This document shows, piece by piece, positions 44,366-56,524 of a DNA stretch of 64,000 bases. Under the pieces are notes generated by a model. The model worked only from the letters and a program-made list of their open reading frames with translations, was not told the origin of the DNA and did not search any database. Position 1 is the first letter of the stretch, and the number at the start of each line of letters is the position of its first letter. The DNA is taken from positions 1,393,501 through 1,457,500 of the forward strand of contig NZ_AP019400.1 in NCBI RefSeq assembly GCF_004295585.1, given 5' to 3'. A program made the translations under genes and the position numbers. The DNA is from Cohnella abietis. Its GTDB lineage: Bacteria > Bacillota > Bacilli > Paenibacillales > Paenibacillaceae.

Positions 44366-44394
44366 TTGACTTGTTACGAAATGTATCGTACATT
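44366..44394 (+). promoter_or_regulatory. Promoter of the PilZ-LCP genes with operator in the spacer
   Basis: TTGACT (44366-44371) and TACATT (44389-44394) are 17 bases apart. GTTACGAAATGTATC (44373-44387) fills the spacer. Confidence 0.65.
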
Positions 44395-44409
44395 AAACTC
44401 AAATATTTA

Positions 44410-44424
44410 GATACGTTTTGTATC
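44410..44424. promoter_or_regulatory. Second operator downstream of the PilZ promoter
   Basis: GATACGTTTTGTATC is a palindrome with GATAC/GTATC arms, centred 37 bases after the site in the promoter spacer. Confidence 0.6.
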
Positions 44425-44448
44425 TTTAAATAGGAGTTTGGTGATGAA

Positions 44449-44907
44449 ATGGAAGACGAAATACAGGAGCATCGTCGTGAGCATATTCGTTTCGAATTAA
44501 CCACACCATTATATGCCGAATTATCCCTATTACGGGTTCAGGAAAGGGAAATCGGCAGTCGTTCACAACGCGTTATGCTTAACAACATAAGCTTGGGTGG
44601 CTGTCAATTCAAAACACATTTGCAAATTCCTTTGCGGGACGATGTTGAATGGCTCCTTAAGCTTAAATTAGGTCATTATCTCATCCAGCTAAAAGCAGTT
44701 GTCGTGAATGTGGCCGAAGATGAAGGTTTATATTTGTACGGGGTGAAATGGATACTGACAGGGCTGGAAAAGCAATCGTTCCAATATCGCCTAAATGAGT
44801 ATTTAAGAATAATGCTAATATCTAGCCCTCATATTTATAAGCTATATCAGAAAATAGCAGATCGCAGCAATGATGGGCAGTTCAAACAATTGGATGTTTC
44901 ATCTTAG
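44449..44907 (+). CDS. PilZ-domain (cyclic-di-GMP-binding) protein
   Basis: The 152-residue protein carries the PilZ signature: the arginine motif HRREHIR (Arg9, Arg10 and Arg14) near the N-terminus and NISLGG (residues 46-51), matching RxxxR and (D/N)xSxxG. It has no other domain or membrane segment. PilZ proteins bind cyclic di-GMP and adjust motility or polysaccharide production. It is first in a run of surface genes, overlaps the frame of the following LCP gene region only slightly, and has two operator-like palindromes in its promoter, linking second-messenger control to the polysaccharide locus. Confidence 0.85.
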   Translation: MEDEIQEHRREHIRFELTTPLYAELSLLRVQEREIGSRSQRVMLNNISLGGCQFKTHLQIPLRDDVEWLLKLKLGHYLIQLKAVVVNVAEDEGLYLYGVKWILTGLEKQSFQYRLNEYLRIMLISSPHIYKLYQKIADRSNDGQFKQLDVSS

Positions 44908-44926
44908 AGTTAGAAGGAGGCCATAT

Positions 44927-45982
44927 ATGTTGAAAAGGGCTCGAATCATTCGGATAGTTCTATACTCTCTATTAACGATACTGGTTCTTACATTAATAAG
45001 TGGAGGTTATGTTTGGTATTCCATGCATAAAACAATAAGTGCTATGTATGAGCCTCTTCCTTCTACCAAGTGGGTTGAGCCTGTTTTCGAGTCAGAGACG
45101 CTACCAAGTGAGTCACCTGATCCCGTTGACAATTCTTCCAATAATAATGAGCAAACGACTCAAGCTGCTGTGAATCCTCTCTTTACACTTACTGCTAACA
45201 CTCTAGATGATATTGGAGCAGAGCGGCTGCGCCACCCGAGCTTATCTAAGGAAGATCCTTTTAGCATGCTCATACTTGGAGTTGATGAAAGACCGGGTGA
45301 TCGTGGGCGAAGCGATACTATGATTTTGCTCACACTACTGCCTCAGCAGGAAGCAGCCGTTGCGATTTCTATTCCTCGAGATACAAGAGTTCTTATGCCT
45401 AATTCAGGTAAATACGATAAAATAAATCACGCTTATGCCTTCGGAGGAACATCTTTGGCCGTCGAGGCAGTTGAGAAGTTATTCGGAGTACCTATTGCTT
45501 ATTACATGAAAACGAATATGGAAGGCTATGTGAAAATCGTTGATACTCTAAATGGGGTGGACGTAACCAACGCTCGCGAATTTACTTCCATCTTCCATTT
45601 CCCTAAAGGATCACAGCATTTGAATGGAGATCAGGCATTGGCATATATTCGAATGCGTAAGGAAGATCCACAAGGAGATTTCGGCAGAACACAGAGACAG
45701 CGCGATGTTCTTACGGATGCCATCAAACGTGTTACTAGTGTAAGCTCCATCACGAAGCTTCCCAAGCTGTTATCACTTCTCGCAGATAATGTTAAAACTA
45801 ATCTAACCGCTCAGAATATGCTTGATTTAGCGAAGGACTACAAACCCTTAATAAAGAAAGTGGACACGTTGATCTTAGATGGCAAGGGAACAATGATCAA
45901 TGGAATTTATTATTATACCGTGACACCAGAGGAGCGTAAGAAGATTCAAGATCAGCTGCTCAGTTACTTAAATGTGAACTAA
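44927..45982 (+). CDS. LytR-CpsA-Psr (LCP) family cell-wall glycopolymer ligase
   Basis: The 351-residue protein has one N-terminal membrane anchor (IVLYSLLTILVLTLISGGYVWY), a Ser/Asn/Thr-rich stretch, and an extracellular LCP domain: LILGVDERPGDRGRSDTMIL, AVAISIPRDTRV, KINHAYAFGG, NGDQALAYIRMRKEDPQGDF and GRTQRQRDVL. LCP enzymes transfer lipid-linked polysaccharide or teichoic acid to peptidoglycan. AGAAGGAGG lies before the ATG. Its position next to the exopolysaccharide genes suggests it attaches their product to the wall. Confidence 0.92.
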   Translation: MLKRARIIRIVLYSLLTILVLTLISGGYVWYSMHKTISAMYEPLPSTKWVEPVFESETLPSESPDPVDNSSNNNEQTTQAAVNPLFTLTANTLDDIGAERLRHPSLSKEDPFSMLILGVDERPGDRGRSDTMILLTLLPQQEAAVAISIPRDTRVLMPNSGKYDKINHAYAFGGTSLAVEAVEKLFGVPIAYYMKTNMEGYVKIVDTLNGVDVTNAREFTSIFHFPKGSQHLNGDQALAYIRMRKEDPQGDFGRTQRQRDVLTDAIKRVTSVSSITKLPKLLSLLADNVKTNLTAQNMLDLAKDYKPLIKKVDTLILDGKGTMINGIYYYTVTPEERKKIQDQLLSYLNVN

Positions 45983-46024
45983 ATCTAGATGTGCTGACCT
46001 ATTGTTCAGTTTGAGGAGGCCATG

Positions 46025-46198
46025 ATGGAGCAGAGCATTTTATTTTATTGTGTGAAGTGTGATCAGCTTAGAACGATGGAGCAAGCGGGGCTATTGTTCC
46101 GAACGGGCTTTTATCGCGCCCTCTATCCTCTTGGCTACTGTGTTCAATGTGAGCGTCTGGTAGATAAAATTTACCTAAATACCAAGGCTTTATACTAA
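46025..46198 (+). CDS. Small protein with two CxxC knuckles
   Basis: A 57-residue protein with Cys9/Cys12 (YCVKC) and Cys39/Cys42 (YCVQC), spaced like a zinc ribbon. GAGGAGG (46013-46019) is five bases before this ATG; an ATG three bases earlier is also possible. It lies 42 bases after the LCP gene and before the ABC transporter pair in the same direction. No family is recognised beyond the zinc-ribbon-like pattern, and no function is assigned. Confidence 0.7.
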   Translation: MEQSILFYCVKCDQLRTMEQAGLLFRTGFYRALYPLGYCVQCERLVDKIYLNTKALY

Positions 46199-46253
46199 TA
46201 TTATTGGTATAATTGTAAGGTGTGTATTTATTCTAAATGTCGGAGGTTAGCTC

Positions 46254-47174
46254 ATGTCACAGGCTCCCGTCGTCAGTTTGCAGAACGTGACTAAGGTCAT
46301 AGGCAAACGAACGATTATCGACCGCGTGTCCTTTGAGGTACAGCCGGGCGAAGTATTTGGGTTTTTAGGTCCTAATGGATCAGGAAAAACGACAACGATC
46401 AGAATGATTGTTGGATTGATGGGTATGACCTCAGGGGATATCCAAATTGCTAATCATAGTGTTCGTACGGAATTTCCGAAAGCGATCGTACATGTTGGCG
46501 CTATTGTAGAAAACCCGGAAATGTATAAGTTTCTGACTGGCTACCAGAATCTACTTCATTTCGCTCGGATGAATCCTTCCATCACGAAGGAAAGAATTCA
46601 AGAGGTTATTGAGCTTGTAGGCTTACAGGGTCGTATCCACGATAAGGTTAAGAAGTATTCCCTTGGAATGCGCCAGCGTCTAGGTGTTGCACAAGCAGTG
46701 TTGCATAAGCCTAAGCTACTGGTGCTAGATGAGCCGACGAATGGATTGGATCCTGCAGGGATTCGTGAGCTTAGAGACTATTTGCGCCGGTTAGCACGGG
46801 ATGAAGGGACGTCTGTCGTTGTTTCCTCTCATTTATTGTCCGAAATGGAGCTTATGTGCGATCGGATTGCCATTTTGCAAAATGGTAAAATTATTGATGT
46901 CCGCTCCATCAGGGGGCAAACGAGCGATGCAGCAACGACGGAAGAGGTTTATTTCGAGGTTGATCATCCGGATGCCGCACTTGGTATTTTGGAGGGGAAA
47001 GGCTCAGGGCGGATTGTGGATGGCCAGCTAGCCCTTTCGTTGGATCGAGCGGGAATAGCCGAGCAGAACCGTCGTTTGGTAGAGGCCGGTATTAATGTCT
47101 ATGGAATTCGTGTGAAGACGAAGTCGTTGGAAGACCAATTCCTCGAGATGACGGGGAGTGAATCTATTGGTTAA
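46254..47174 (+). CDS. ABC transporter ATP-binding protein (bacitracin/BcrA type)
   Basis: The 306-residue ATPase has Walker A GPNGSGKTT, the Q-loop (VGAIVENPEMYKFLTGYQNL), signature YSLGMRQRLG and Walker B LLVLDEPTNGLDPAGI, plus a C-terminal accessory domain ending near EDQFLEMTG, as in BcrA-like exporters. It overlaps the permease gene, so the two form one exporter for antibiotic resistance, lantibiotic immunity or another lipid-targeted substrate. The substrate is unknown; polysaccharide export is not implied. Confidence 0.92.
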   Translation: MSQAPVVSLQNVTKVIGKRTIIDRVSFEVQPGEVFGFLGPNGSGKTTTIRMIVGLMGMTSGDIQIANHSVRTEFPKAIVHVGAIVENPEMYKFLTGYQNLLHFARMNPSITKERIQEVIELVGLQGRIHDKVKKYSLGMRQRLGVAQAVLHKPKLLVLDEPTNGLDPAGIRELRDYLRRLARDEGTSVVVSSHLLSEMELMCDRIAILQNGKIIDVRSIRGQTSDAATTEEVYFEVDHPDAALGILEGKGSGRIVDGQLALSLDRAGIAEQNRRLVEAGINVYGIRVKTKSLEDQFLEMTGSESIG

Positions 47175-47964
47175 CTTTATGAACCTCATTAAGAACGAGA
47201 ATATGAAAATTTTTCGTCGTGTTCGGACTTGGATTATGTTGGGGATCACAATTGGATTGCCTATCCTAATTTCAATCATAGTGCTTTTAGCTAGTGGCTC
47301 TGATGCACCAACGAGCTGGGCTATAATGAATATTGAAACAACGATAATGTTTGTCTTAATTACGATGTTTACCGTTGTTATCGCTTCTGAAACAGTGGCC
47401 GGTGAGTTTACATGGGGGACAATTAAATTATTATTGATTCGTCCATGGAGTCGCTCTGCTATATTGTTATCGAAATATTTATCAACACTACTTTTTGCTC
47501 TTATTCTTACCGTGATTACATTTATCGTAACTTGGCTGATTAATATGGCCGTATTCAGTAGCTCTAGCGATTCAGATGTTTTATCTTCAGTAGTAGGCAT
47601 GTCAAATATGGAGTACATGCTTAAGTTTTACTTGTATGAATTCATAACCCTTATTATCATTGTAACGTTTGGCTTTATGATGTCATCCGCATTCCGCAGT
47701 AGTGGCTTGGCAATTGGATTGTCTATTACGCTGCTGTTTGCAGGCTCTATCATTACAAACTTATTGTCACTGACGAATAAGGCATGGGTTGAATATATAC
47801 TATTCATGCATTTGAATCTCACAAGCTATATCGAGAACGCAGATGGCCCTTTCCATAACCACCCGATGTCACTCGGCTTTTCTCTCTCCATACTTGCGGG
47901 TTATTTCGTCTTATTTAACCTCATCTCTTGGACAGTATTTCGGAAACGTGATATTGCGGGTTAA
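47158..47964 (+). CDS. ABC-2 type transporter permease
   Basis: The 268-residue protein has about six membrane segments (for example TWIMLGITIGLPILISIIVL and IIIVTFGFMMSSAFRSSGLA) and a conserved cytoplasmic segment ETVAGEFTWGTIKLLLIRPW typical of ABC-2 permeases of the BcrB/NatB kind. The GTG at 47158 overlaps the ATPase by 17 bases; TTG 47167 and ATG 47179 are alternatives, with GGGAG nearest the TTG. It completes the exporter with the preceding ATPase. Confidence 0.88.
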   Translation: MNLLVNFMNLIKNENMKIFRRVRTWIMLGITIGLPILISIIVLLASGSDAPTSWAIMNIETTIMFVLITMFTVVIASETVAGEFTWGTIKLLLIRPWSRSAILLSKYLSTLLFALILTVITFIVTWLINMAVFSSSSDSDVLSSVVGMSNMEYMLKFYLYEFITLIIIVTFGFMMSSAFRSSGLAIGLSITLLFAGSIITNLLSLTNKAWVEYILFMHLNLTSYIENADGPFHNHPMSLGFSLSILAGYFVLFNLISWTVFRKRDIAG

Positions 47965-48018
47965 GAGCGTTTGTAGAGGTACGACAAGCAGATAACAAAA
48001 GAAAACGGTAACAATTAG

Positions 48019-48055
48019 GAACCTTGCGGCATTTGCTGCAGGGTTCTTTTATTTG
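48019..48055 (+). terminator. Rho-independent terminator after the ABC exporter
   Basis: GAACCTTGC and GCAGGGTTC form a stem (one G-U pair), followed by TTTTATTT. Confidence 0.75.
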
Positions 48056-48089
48056 TTATTCAGAATGTATACGTTTACACCATATCCAT

Positions 48090-48122
48090 TTCTGAATAAC
48101 CTCCGACATAAACATTCTTTCG
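48090..48122. repeat. 33-bp dispersed exact repeat, copy 2
   Basis: It is identical to 27700-27732. Its first ten bases TTCTGAATAA are also complementary to TTATTCAGAA at 48056-48065, giving a loose inverted repeat just downstream of the terminator. Confidence 0.85.
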
Positions 48123-48157
48123 CTATTTAAAAGACAGCGAGATCTGTTTATGCTTGT

Positions 48158-48172
48158 GAAACAAATTGTCGC
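48158..48172. promoter_or_regulatory. Upstream operator of the BY-kinase promoter
   Basis: GAAACAAATTGTCGC matches GATACAAAATGTATC at 11 of 15 positions and its right half TGTCGCAAA equals that of the XRE operator at 44278-44286. It is centred 51 bases before the spacer operator. Confidence 0.5.
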
Positions 48173-48201
48173 AAAAATAGCTTAAATTAACCGTTAACGT
48201 C

Positions 48202-48230
48202 TTGACATGCTACACTTTGTATCTTATTGT
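48202..48230 (+). promoter_or_regulatory. Promoter of the BY-kinase gene with operator in the spacer
   Basis: TTGACA (48202-48207) and TATTGT (48225-48230) are 17 bases apart. GCTACACTTTGTATC (48209-48223) fills the spacer in the same place as in the PilZ and galU promoters. Confidence 0.7.
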
Positions 48231-48269
48231 TAGAATTAATTCTGATTACGCAAGGAGGCTTTGATTCTA

Positions 48270-48947
48270 ATGTCAGCTAACAACCGAAAGATCATAACGT
48301 ATGAAAATCCATTCTCCCCCATTTCAGAGGCCTACAAAACTTTAAGAACGAATCTTCATTGGTCGTCAATTGATCGACCGGTACAAACGATACTCGTAAC
48401 CTCAACAGAGAAAAATACCGGTAAGTCTCTTACCGTTGTTAATATGGCAGTTTCATTTGCCCAGCTAGGCAAGAAGGTAGTCATCGTCGATTGCGATTTA
48501 AGAAAGCCAACCCAGCATGAGTACTTCATGAAGTCCAATCGTAATGGACTGTCACGCCTGCTCGAAGGGCATTATCAATTGGAGCAATGTCTAGTCGACA
48601 CGCATATTGAGCATTTAAAGCTTCTTCCCTCCGGTATAATCCCGACCAACCCAGCAGAATTGTTAGAGTCCAGCAGAATGTCAAAGCTTCTAGAGGAATT
48701 AAAAACTTTATTTGATGTCATTATCATTGATTCTCCCCCTGCCTTAGTCGTCACAGATGCTCATATTTTAGCTCCCAAGTGCGATGGTGTCGTATTTGTA
48801 ATCCGCTCCGGTAAGACGAAGAAGGAGCTTGCACAGAAGGCTCTTACTTATTTGAAATATGCTAATGCTCATATTCTGGGGATTGTCCTCAACGATCAGC
48901 GAGATATGAAACGTGAAATTCAATATGGGTATGGCAATAAAGGGTAA
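48270..48947 (+). CDS. CpsD/EpsB-like bacterial tyrosine kinase
   Basis: The 225-residue cytoplasmic BY-kinase has the preceding SEAYKTLRTNL segment, Walker A STEKNTGKS (Lys52), Walker A' VVIVDCDLRKPTQH, Walker B FDVIIIDSPPALVVTDA, and a short tyrosine tail (YGYGNKG). Such kinases control polysaccharide chain length and export and usually need a membrane activator of the CpsC/Wzz type. None lies next to it here, which is unusual. The ATG at 48270 is 11 bases after AAGGAGG; the TTG at 48261 is too close to it. Confidence 0.92.
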   Translation: MSANNRKIITYENPFSPISEAYKTLRTNLHWSSIDRPVQTILVTSTEKNTGKSLTVVNMAVSFAQLGKKVVIVDCDLRKPTQHEYFMKSNRNGLSRLLEGHYQLEQCLVDTHIEHLKLLPSGIIPTNPAELLESSRMSKLLEELKTLFDVIIIDSPPALVVTDAHILAPKCDGVVFVIRSGKTKKELAQKALTYLKYANAHILGIVLNDQRDMKREIQYGYGNKG

Positions 48948-48955
48948 AATTATGC

Positions 48956-48984
48956 TTGACATGATACAATATGTATCATAAATT
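48956..48984 (+). promoter_or_regulatory. Promoter of galU with operator in the spacer
   Basis: TTGACA (48956-48961) is followed after one base by the perfect palindrome GATACAATATGTATC (48963-48977) and TAAATT (48979-48984), spacing 17. The repeated -35/palindrome/-10 layout of the PilZ and BY-kinase promoters is clearest here. Confidence 0.7.
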
Positions 48985-48995
48985 GGATAAATAGC

Positions 48996-49010
48996 GATAC
49001 AATATGTCTC
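48996..49010. promoter_or_regulatory. Second operator upstream of galU
   Basis: GATACAATATGTCTC matches the palindrome with one change and is centred 33 bases after the spacer operator, about three helical turns. Confidence 0.65.
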
Positions 49011-49087
49011 GTTGTGAAGAAAAATAAACGGGGCAGCAAGCACGAAATCAGATTATAAAAAATTAGGTGTTAAGGAGGGAACAGACA

Positions 49088-49984
49088 GTGAATAGGATGA
49101 AAAAAATCAAAAAGGCTATTATTCCAGCTGCGGGCTTGGGAACCCGATTCTTGCCAGCTACCAAAGCGATGCCGAAAGAAATGCTACCAATTATTGATAA
49201 GCCGACCATTCAATATATCGTGGAGGAGGCTGTTCAATCAGGGATAGAAGAAATCATTATTGTTACTGGCAAAGGTAAAAGGGCGATCGAGGATCATTTT
49301 GACAGCCACTTCGAGCTAGAGCATGCATTGTTCGAGAAAAACAAGCTTAAGCTTCTTGAGGAAGTGAAACGATCTTCAAATCTGGTTGACATCCACTATA
49401 TCCGTCAGAGAGAGCCGCTTGGTCTAGGTCATGCTGTGTGGTGTGCTCGGAAGTTCATTGGTAATGAGCCGTTCGCCGTATTGCTTGGTGACGATATTGT
49501 ACAAGCTGAAGTACCTTGCCTGAAGCAATTGATGATGCAGTTCGAGTTTACTCAGAAATCTATCCTTGGCGTTCAGCCTGTACCGATGGTAGAAACTCAC
49601 CGATATGGAATCGTTGTACCGGAAGAGGAGCATGGGAGACTTTCGAATGTATTGCAAATCGTAGAAAAGCCGGCGTGGGGTACAGTATCGTCTAATCTGG
49701 CTGTTCTCGGAAGATATATTTTAACCCCAGATATATTTGAGATATTAGAAAATCAAGTGCCGGGCGCAGGTGGGGAAATTCAGCTAACGGATGCTATTCA
49801 GCAATTGAACATTATGGATCAGGTATATGCTTATCAATTTGAAGGCAAGCGGTTCGATGTCGGAGATAAGCTAGGATTTATTTTAACAACGATTGATTTT
49901 GCCCTTCGTAATGAAGAATTGAGATTCCCATTGCTCAACGTGCTTGAAGAAATTGTACATAATCTGAAGACACCAAAAATATAA
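49088..49984 (+). CDS. galU: UTP-glucose-1-phosphate uridylyltransferase
   Basis: The 298-residue enzyme makes UDP-glucose. Motifs are the N-terminal [27 protein letters not shown], the [15 protein letters not shown] stretch, LGDDIVQAE, and [13 protein letters not shown] near the C-terminus. A GTG at 49088 lies eight bases after AAGGAGGG; the ATG at 49097 is an alternative. It supplies a donor for polysaccharide and glycolipid synthesis. Its promoter carries two of the shared palindromes. Confidence 0.95.
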   Translation: MNRMKKIKKAIIPAAGLGTRFLPATKAMPKEMLPIIDKPTIQYIVEEAVQSGIEEIIIVTGKGKRAIEDHFDSHFELEHALFEKNKLKLLEEVKRSSNLVDIHYIRQREPLGLGHAVWCARKFIGNEPFAVLLGDDIVQAEVPCLKQLMMQFEFTQKSILGVQPVPMVETHRYGIVVPEEEHGRLSNVLQIVEKPAWGTVSSNLAVLGRYILTPDIFEILENQVPGAGGEIQLTDAIQQLNIMDQVYAYQFEGKRFDVGDKLGFILTTIDFALRNEELRFPLLNVLEEIVHNLKTPKI

Positions 49985-50009
49985 AGAAGATTTATAGGAG
50001 TGGTGGTAA

Positions 50010-50663
50010 ATGATTTCAAGAGAAGCTGACATGGAGTTAGAAGCGCCTCGAATTAGTTTACAGCAGGGATTAGCCAAAAGATTGCTGGATGTGAGTCTGG
50101 CGGCATTCGGAATGATTTTCCTTCTGCCGGTATTTTTACTGGTTGCCGTTTCCATTAAATTGGATGACCCCAAAGGGAAGGTGTTCTTCCAGCAGACGCG
50201 TGTGGGGAAGAATGGGAAAACCTTCAAGATGTATAAGTTCCGTTCCATGGTTAGCAACGCGGATCAAATTCTGAATCATATCCTTCACCTTAATGAGATT
50301 GACGGGGCAATGTTCAAAATAAAGGACGACCCACGCATTACTAGAGTAGGTCGCTTTATACGGAGAACAAGCTTAGATGAGTTGCCGCAGTTCATTAATG
50401 TTCTCAAGGGGGATATGAGCTTAGTGGGACCACGCCCCCCACTGCCGCGAGAGGTCGAGACTTATACGACCTATGAAAGACAAAGACTCCAGGTTATTCC
50501 AGGCTGCACGGGCTTATGGCAAGTCAGTGGCCGTAATAATATCGACTTCAAAGCGATGGTGGAGCTTGATTTGAAATATATTAACCAAAGGTCCATTTGG
50601 TTTGATATTAAGTTAATTTTCAGAACGATAAGTGTGATGTTTCGAACGAAAGACGCTTATTAG
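50010..50663 (+). CDS. Polyprenyl-phosphate sugar-phosphate transferase (initiating enzyme)
   Basis: The 217-residue WcaJ/EpsL-type enzyme starts polysaccharide repeat assembly by placing a sugar phosphate on undecaprenyl phosphate. It has one membrane hairpin ([20 protein letters not shown]), [20 protein letters not shown], the [20 protein letters not shown] and [16 protein letters not shown] motifs, and [12 protein letters not shown]. It lacks the long N-terminal membrane domain of E. coli WcaJ, as usual in Firmicutes. It follows galU by 25 bases in the same operon. Confidence 0.93.
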   Translation: MISREADMELEAPRISLQQGLAKRLLDVSLAAFGMIFLLPVFLLVAVSIKLDDPKGKVFFQQTRVGKNGKTFKMYKFRSMVSNADQILNHILHLNEIDGAMFKIKDDPRITRVGRFIRRTSLDELPQFINVLKGDMSLVGPRPPLPREVETYTTYERQRLQVIPGCTGLWQVSGRNNIDFKAMVELDLKYINQRSIWFDIKLIFRTISVMFRTKDAY

Positions 50664-50677
50664 AAGGAGTAGTTGAG

Positions 50678-53816
<3,139 letters not shown>

Positions 53817-53868
53817 TGGCCTAAAATTCCTTAATAGGGATGTAGGATCGCGAAGAGGGGGAATACCC

Positions 53869-55224
53869 ATGAAGCTGATTTTGCTGTCTGGTGGCTCTGG
53901 GAAGAGGCTTTGGCCACTATCAAACGAGGCACGTTCTAAGCAGTTTTTGAAAATATTAAAAAGCCCCGAGGGGCACATGGAATCGATGCTACAGCGAGTT
54001 TGGCGTCAGTTGAATAATGTAGGCTTAGCAGAAAGCACCTTATTCGCAACGAGCTCCAAGCAGGTGGATATGATTACGCAGCAAATCGGCCCAGAAGCAA
54101 ACATTATCGTCGAGCCTGAACGGAGAGATACCTTTCCTGCCATTGCGCTCGCGGCCTCCTATTTATATTCCGTTCAAGGTGCCAATCTTGATGAAACGGT
54201 TGTTGTGCTTCCGGTAGATCCATTCGTGGAGGATAAGTTTTTCGAGCAATTGAAGCAATTGGATCAGCTTTTGAATAAGTCCTCAGCTAATTTGGCACTA
54301 ATCGGTGTGCAACCGACGTATCCATCGACCAAATACGGTTATATCGTCCCTGAGGCAATTGCCGGCACGACGGAGTACTTAAAGGTTAAGAGCTTTCGTG
54401 AGAAGCCGGAGGAACAGGAAGCCTCGCGCCTGATTGAAATAGAAAAAGCGATGTGGAATTGCGGAGTGTTCGCGTTTAAGCTGGACTACTTGATCACACA
54501 GCTTTATGAACAGGGAATACCATTGCAATATGAACAGCTGTCTAAGCAATATCATGAGCTAAAGAAAACAAGCTTTGATTACGAGGTCGTCGAAAAGAGC
54601 GATCAGGTCGTCATGCTGTCATACGAGGGATATTGGAAGGATCTTGGAACGTGGAATACGTTAACAGAGGAAATGGCTGTTTCGCAAATTGGTAAAAGTG
54701 TTATGAGCGAGGATTCCCATCATACGCACATTATCAATGAGCTTCATATTCCCATTACTGTTCTAGGGCTATCTAATGTAGTTATTGCTGCAAGCCCGGA
54801 TGGTATTCTCGTATCTGACAAAGCGGCGAGCACCCGGCTGAAAGAATTGATTTTGTTCGAGCAGAGGCCGATGTACGAGGAGCACCAATGGGGTACGTCC
54901 AAGGTGCTGGATCACTATATTTTAGATGAGAGCAAAGAAGTGTTAACGACCCGCATTTCGGTGAATGCAGGTAAGCAGAAGGGGATCGAGGTTCATTTCC
55001 AGAGGACAGAGGTTTGGAATGTTCTCAGCGGAAAAGGAGAGGTGTACCTGGATGGCAAAACGATTCCAGTCGAAGCCGGCTCTATCTGCGAGATTCCTCC
55101 GAGAGCGAAGCACGGTTTAAAAGCGATAACCGATTTAGAGATTATTGAGATTCAAACCGGTGGCAAGCTGAATGAGGGTGACGTTGTCGAATTTTCCTTC
55201 TCATGGGGAGAAGCAGTTGTTTAG
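53869..55224 (+). CDS. manC: Mannose-1-phosphate guanylyltransferase with C-terminal cupin (ManC-like)
   Basis: The 451-residue protein has the GTP-binding LSGGSGKRLWPLSNEARSKQF motif region (about residues 5-24), EPERRDTFPAIALAA, VLPVDPFVE, FREKPE and a WKDLGTWNTL segment, then a cupin domain (KVLDHYI, VHFQRTEVWNVLSGKGEVYL, PPRAKHGLKAI) typical of type-II mannose-6-phosphate isomerase. It makes GDP-mannose for Gmd and may also isomerise fructose 6-phosphate. The ATG at 53869 follows GAGGGGG; the longer frame lacks a ribosome site. Confidence 0.92.
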   Translation: MKLILLSGGSGKRLWPLSNEARSKQFLKILKSPEGHMESMLQRVWRQLNNVGLAESTLFATSSKQVDMITQQIGPEANIIVEPERRDTFPAIALAASYLYSVQGANLDETVVVLPVDPFVEDKFFEQLKQLDQLLNKSSANLALIGVQPTYPSTKYGYIVPEAIAGTTEYLKVKSFREKPEEQEASRLIEIEKAMWNCGVFAFKLDYLITQLYEQGIPLQYEQLSKQYHELKKTSFDYEVVEKSDQVVMLSYEGYWKDLGTWNTLTEEMAVSQIGKSVMSEDSHHTHIINELHIPITVLGLSNVVIAASPDGILVSDKAASTRLKELILFEQRPMYEEHQWGTSKVLDHYILDESKEVLTTRISVNAGKQKGIEVHFQRTEVWNVLSGKGEVYLDGKTIPVEAGSICEIPPRAKHGLKAITDLEIIEIQTGGKLNEGDVVEFSFSWGEAVV

Positions 55225-55246
55225 CAAAGGCATATTCAGGAGTTGA

Positions 55247-56524
55247 ATGGGAATGGCCCGATCATCACGTCAAATAAAGCTGTTGCTCTACAGCATTAAT
55301 TTTGCTCCCGAGCTAACGGGTATAGGCAAATATAATGGGGAAATGGTTAGATGGCTCGCGGAGCATGGATATGATGTGCGTGTCGTAACAGCCCCTCCCT
55401 ACTATCCGCATTGGAAGGTACAGGAGGGCTATTCTGCCTACCGTTATACTGCGGAGGAGTGGAACGGTGCAAAGGTATGGCGCTGCCCAGTGTGGGTGCC
55501 GAAATCGGGTTCAGGTATTAAGCGACTGCTTCATTTGTTCTCATTTGCGGTGTCCAGCATTCCTTTGCTAATAAGGCATATGTTATGGCGGCCTGACGTT
55601 TGTCTCGTTGTGGAGCCTCCTATCGCGCTCTCTCCAATGGTAGTTGCCTTAGCCGCAATCCTAAAGGTCAAAACCTGGCTGCACGTTCAGGACTTTGAGG
55701 TCGATGCCGCATTTGAGCTAGGGATTTTGCCAAACCATAAGGGGTTAAATTCATTCATTGTCGGTTTGGAAGGCTGGTTGATGCGAAGATTCAATACCGT
55801 TTCCTCGATTAGCGAGCCGATGACTCAGCGCCTTCTGAAGAAAGGGGTCTCCCAGAGCAAGATTAGGCTTTTTCCTAATTGGGTAGATATTTCAGCTATT
55901 CATCCCCTACCAGAAAGCGTGAGAAATAAATATCGGCAAGAGATGGGTTACCGTGATGGAGATTTGGTCGTGCTGTATTCGGGCAATATGGGGGAAAAAC
56001 AAGGCTTAGAAACGGTGCTCGATACTGCGGAGCGATTACGCTCTATGCCCAACATTACTTTCATCCTCTGCGGGGATGGAGTAGCTAAGAAGAAGCTAGA
56101 AGAGAAGGCACGGACTAAGCAGCTAACCAATGTCCGATTTCTATCCTTGCAGCCTGCGGAAAAGCTCAACGAGCTCTTAAACATGGCGGATGTTCATCTA
56201 CTTATGCAGAAAAGGAATGCTTCCGATTTGGTTATGCCCTCTAAGCTAACGGGGATGCTGGCCAGTGGAAGGGCGGTTATCGCAATGGCAGAAGAATCTA
56301 CGGCGGTATATACGGTTATTCAGCAATCACGGGCGGGCATGCTTGTGCCACCGGAGGACGCGGATAAGCTGGCTGAAGCTTTGGTGTCATTGGCGGACCG
56401 AGCAGATGATCGTAAGCTTTGTGGAACGCATGCGAGAGAATACGCAGTTGCCCACTTAGGCTACAATTCGGTCATGAGTAAATTCCAACAAACTATGATA
56501 GAAATAGGAGTAGGCATAAAATGA
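55247..56524 (+). CDS. Glycosyltransferase family 4, WcaI/WbuB-like
   Basis: The 425-residue GT4 protein starts with LLYSINFAPELTGIGKYNGE and VVTAPPYYPHWKVQEGY, both typical of WcaI/WbuB enzymes of colanic-acid and O-antigen clusters, and carries the C-terminal acceptor-donor motif (LYSGNMGEKQGLETVLDTA, PSKLTGMLASGRAVIAMAE). The acceptor is unknown. Its stop overlaps the acetyltransferase start by four bases (ATGA). Confidence 0.92.
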   Translation: MGMARSSRQIKLLLYSINFAPELTGIGKYNGEMVRWLAEHGYDVRVVTAPPYYPHWKVQEGYSAYRYTAEEWNGAKVWRCPVWVPKSGSGIKRLLHLFSFAVSSIPLLIRHMLWRPDVCLVVEPPIALSPMVVALAAILKVKTWLHVQDFEVDAAFELGILPNHKGLNSFIVGLEGWLMRRFNTVSSISEPMTQRLLKKGVSQSKIRLFPNWVDISAIHPLPESVRNKYRQEMGYRDGDLVVLYSGNMGEKQGLETVLDTAERLRSMPNITFILCGDGVAKKKLEEKARTKQLTNVRFLSLQPAEKLNELLNMADVHLLMQKRNASDLVMPSKLTGMLASGRAVIAMAEESTAVYTVIQQSRAGMLVPPEDADKLAEALVSLADRADDRKLCGTHAREYAVAHLGYNSVMSKFQQTMIEIGVGIK

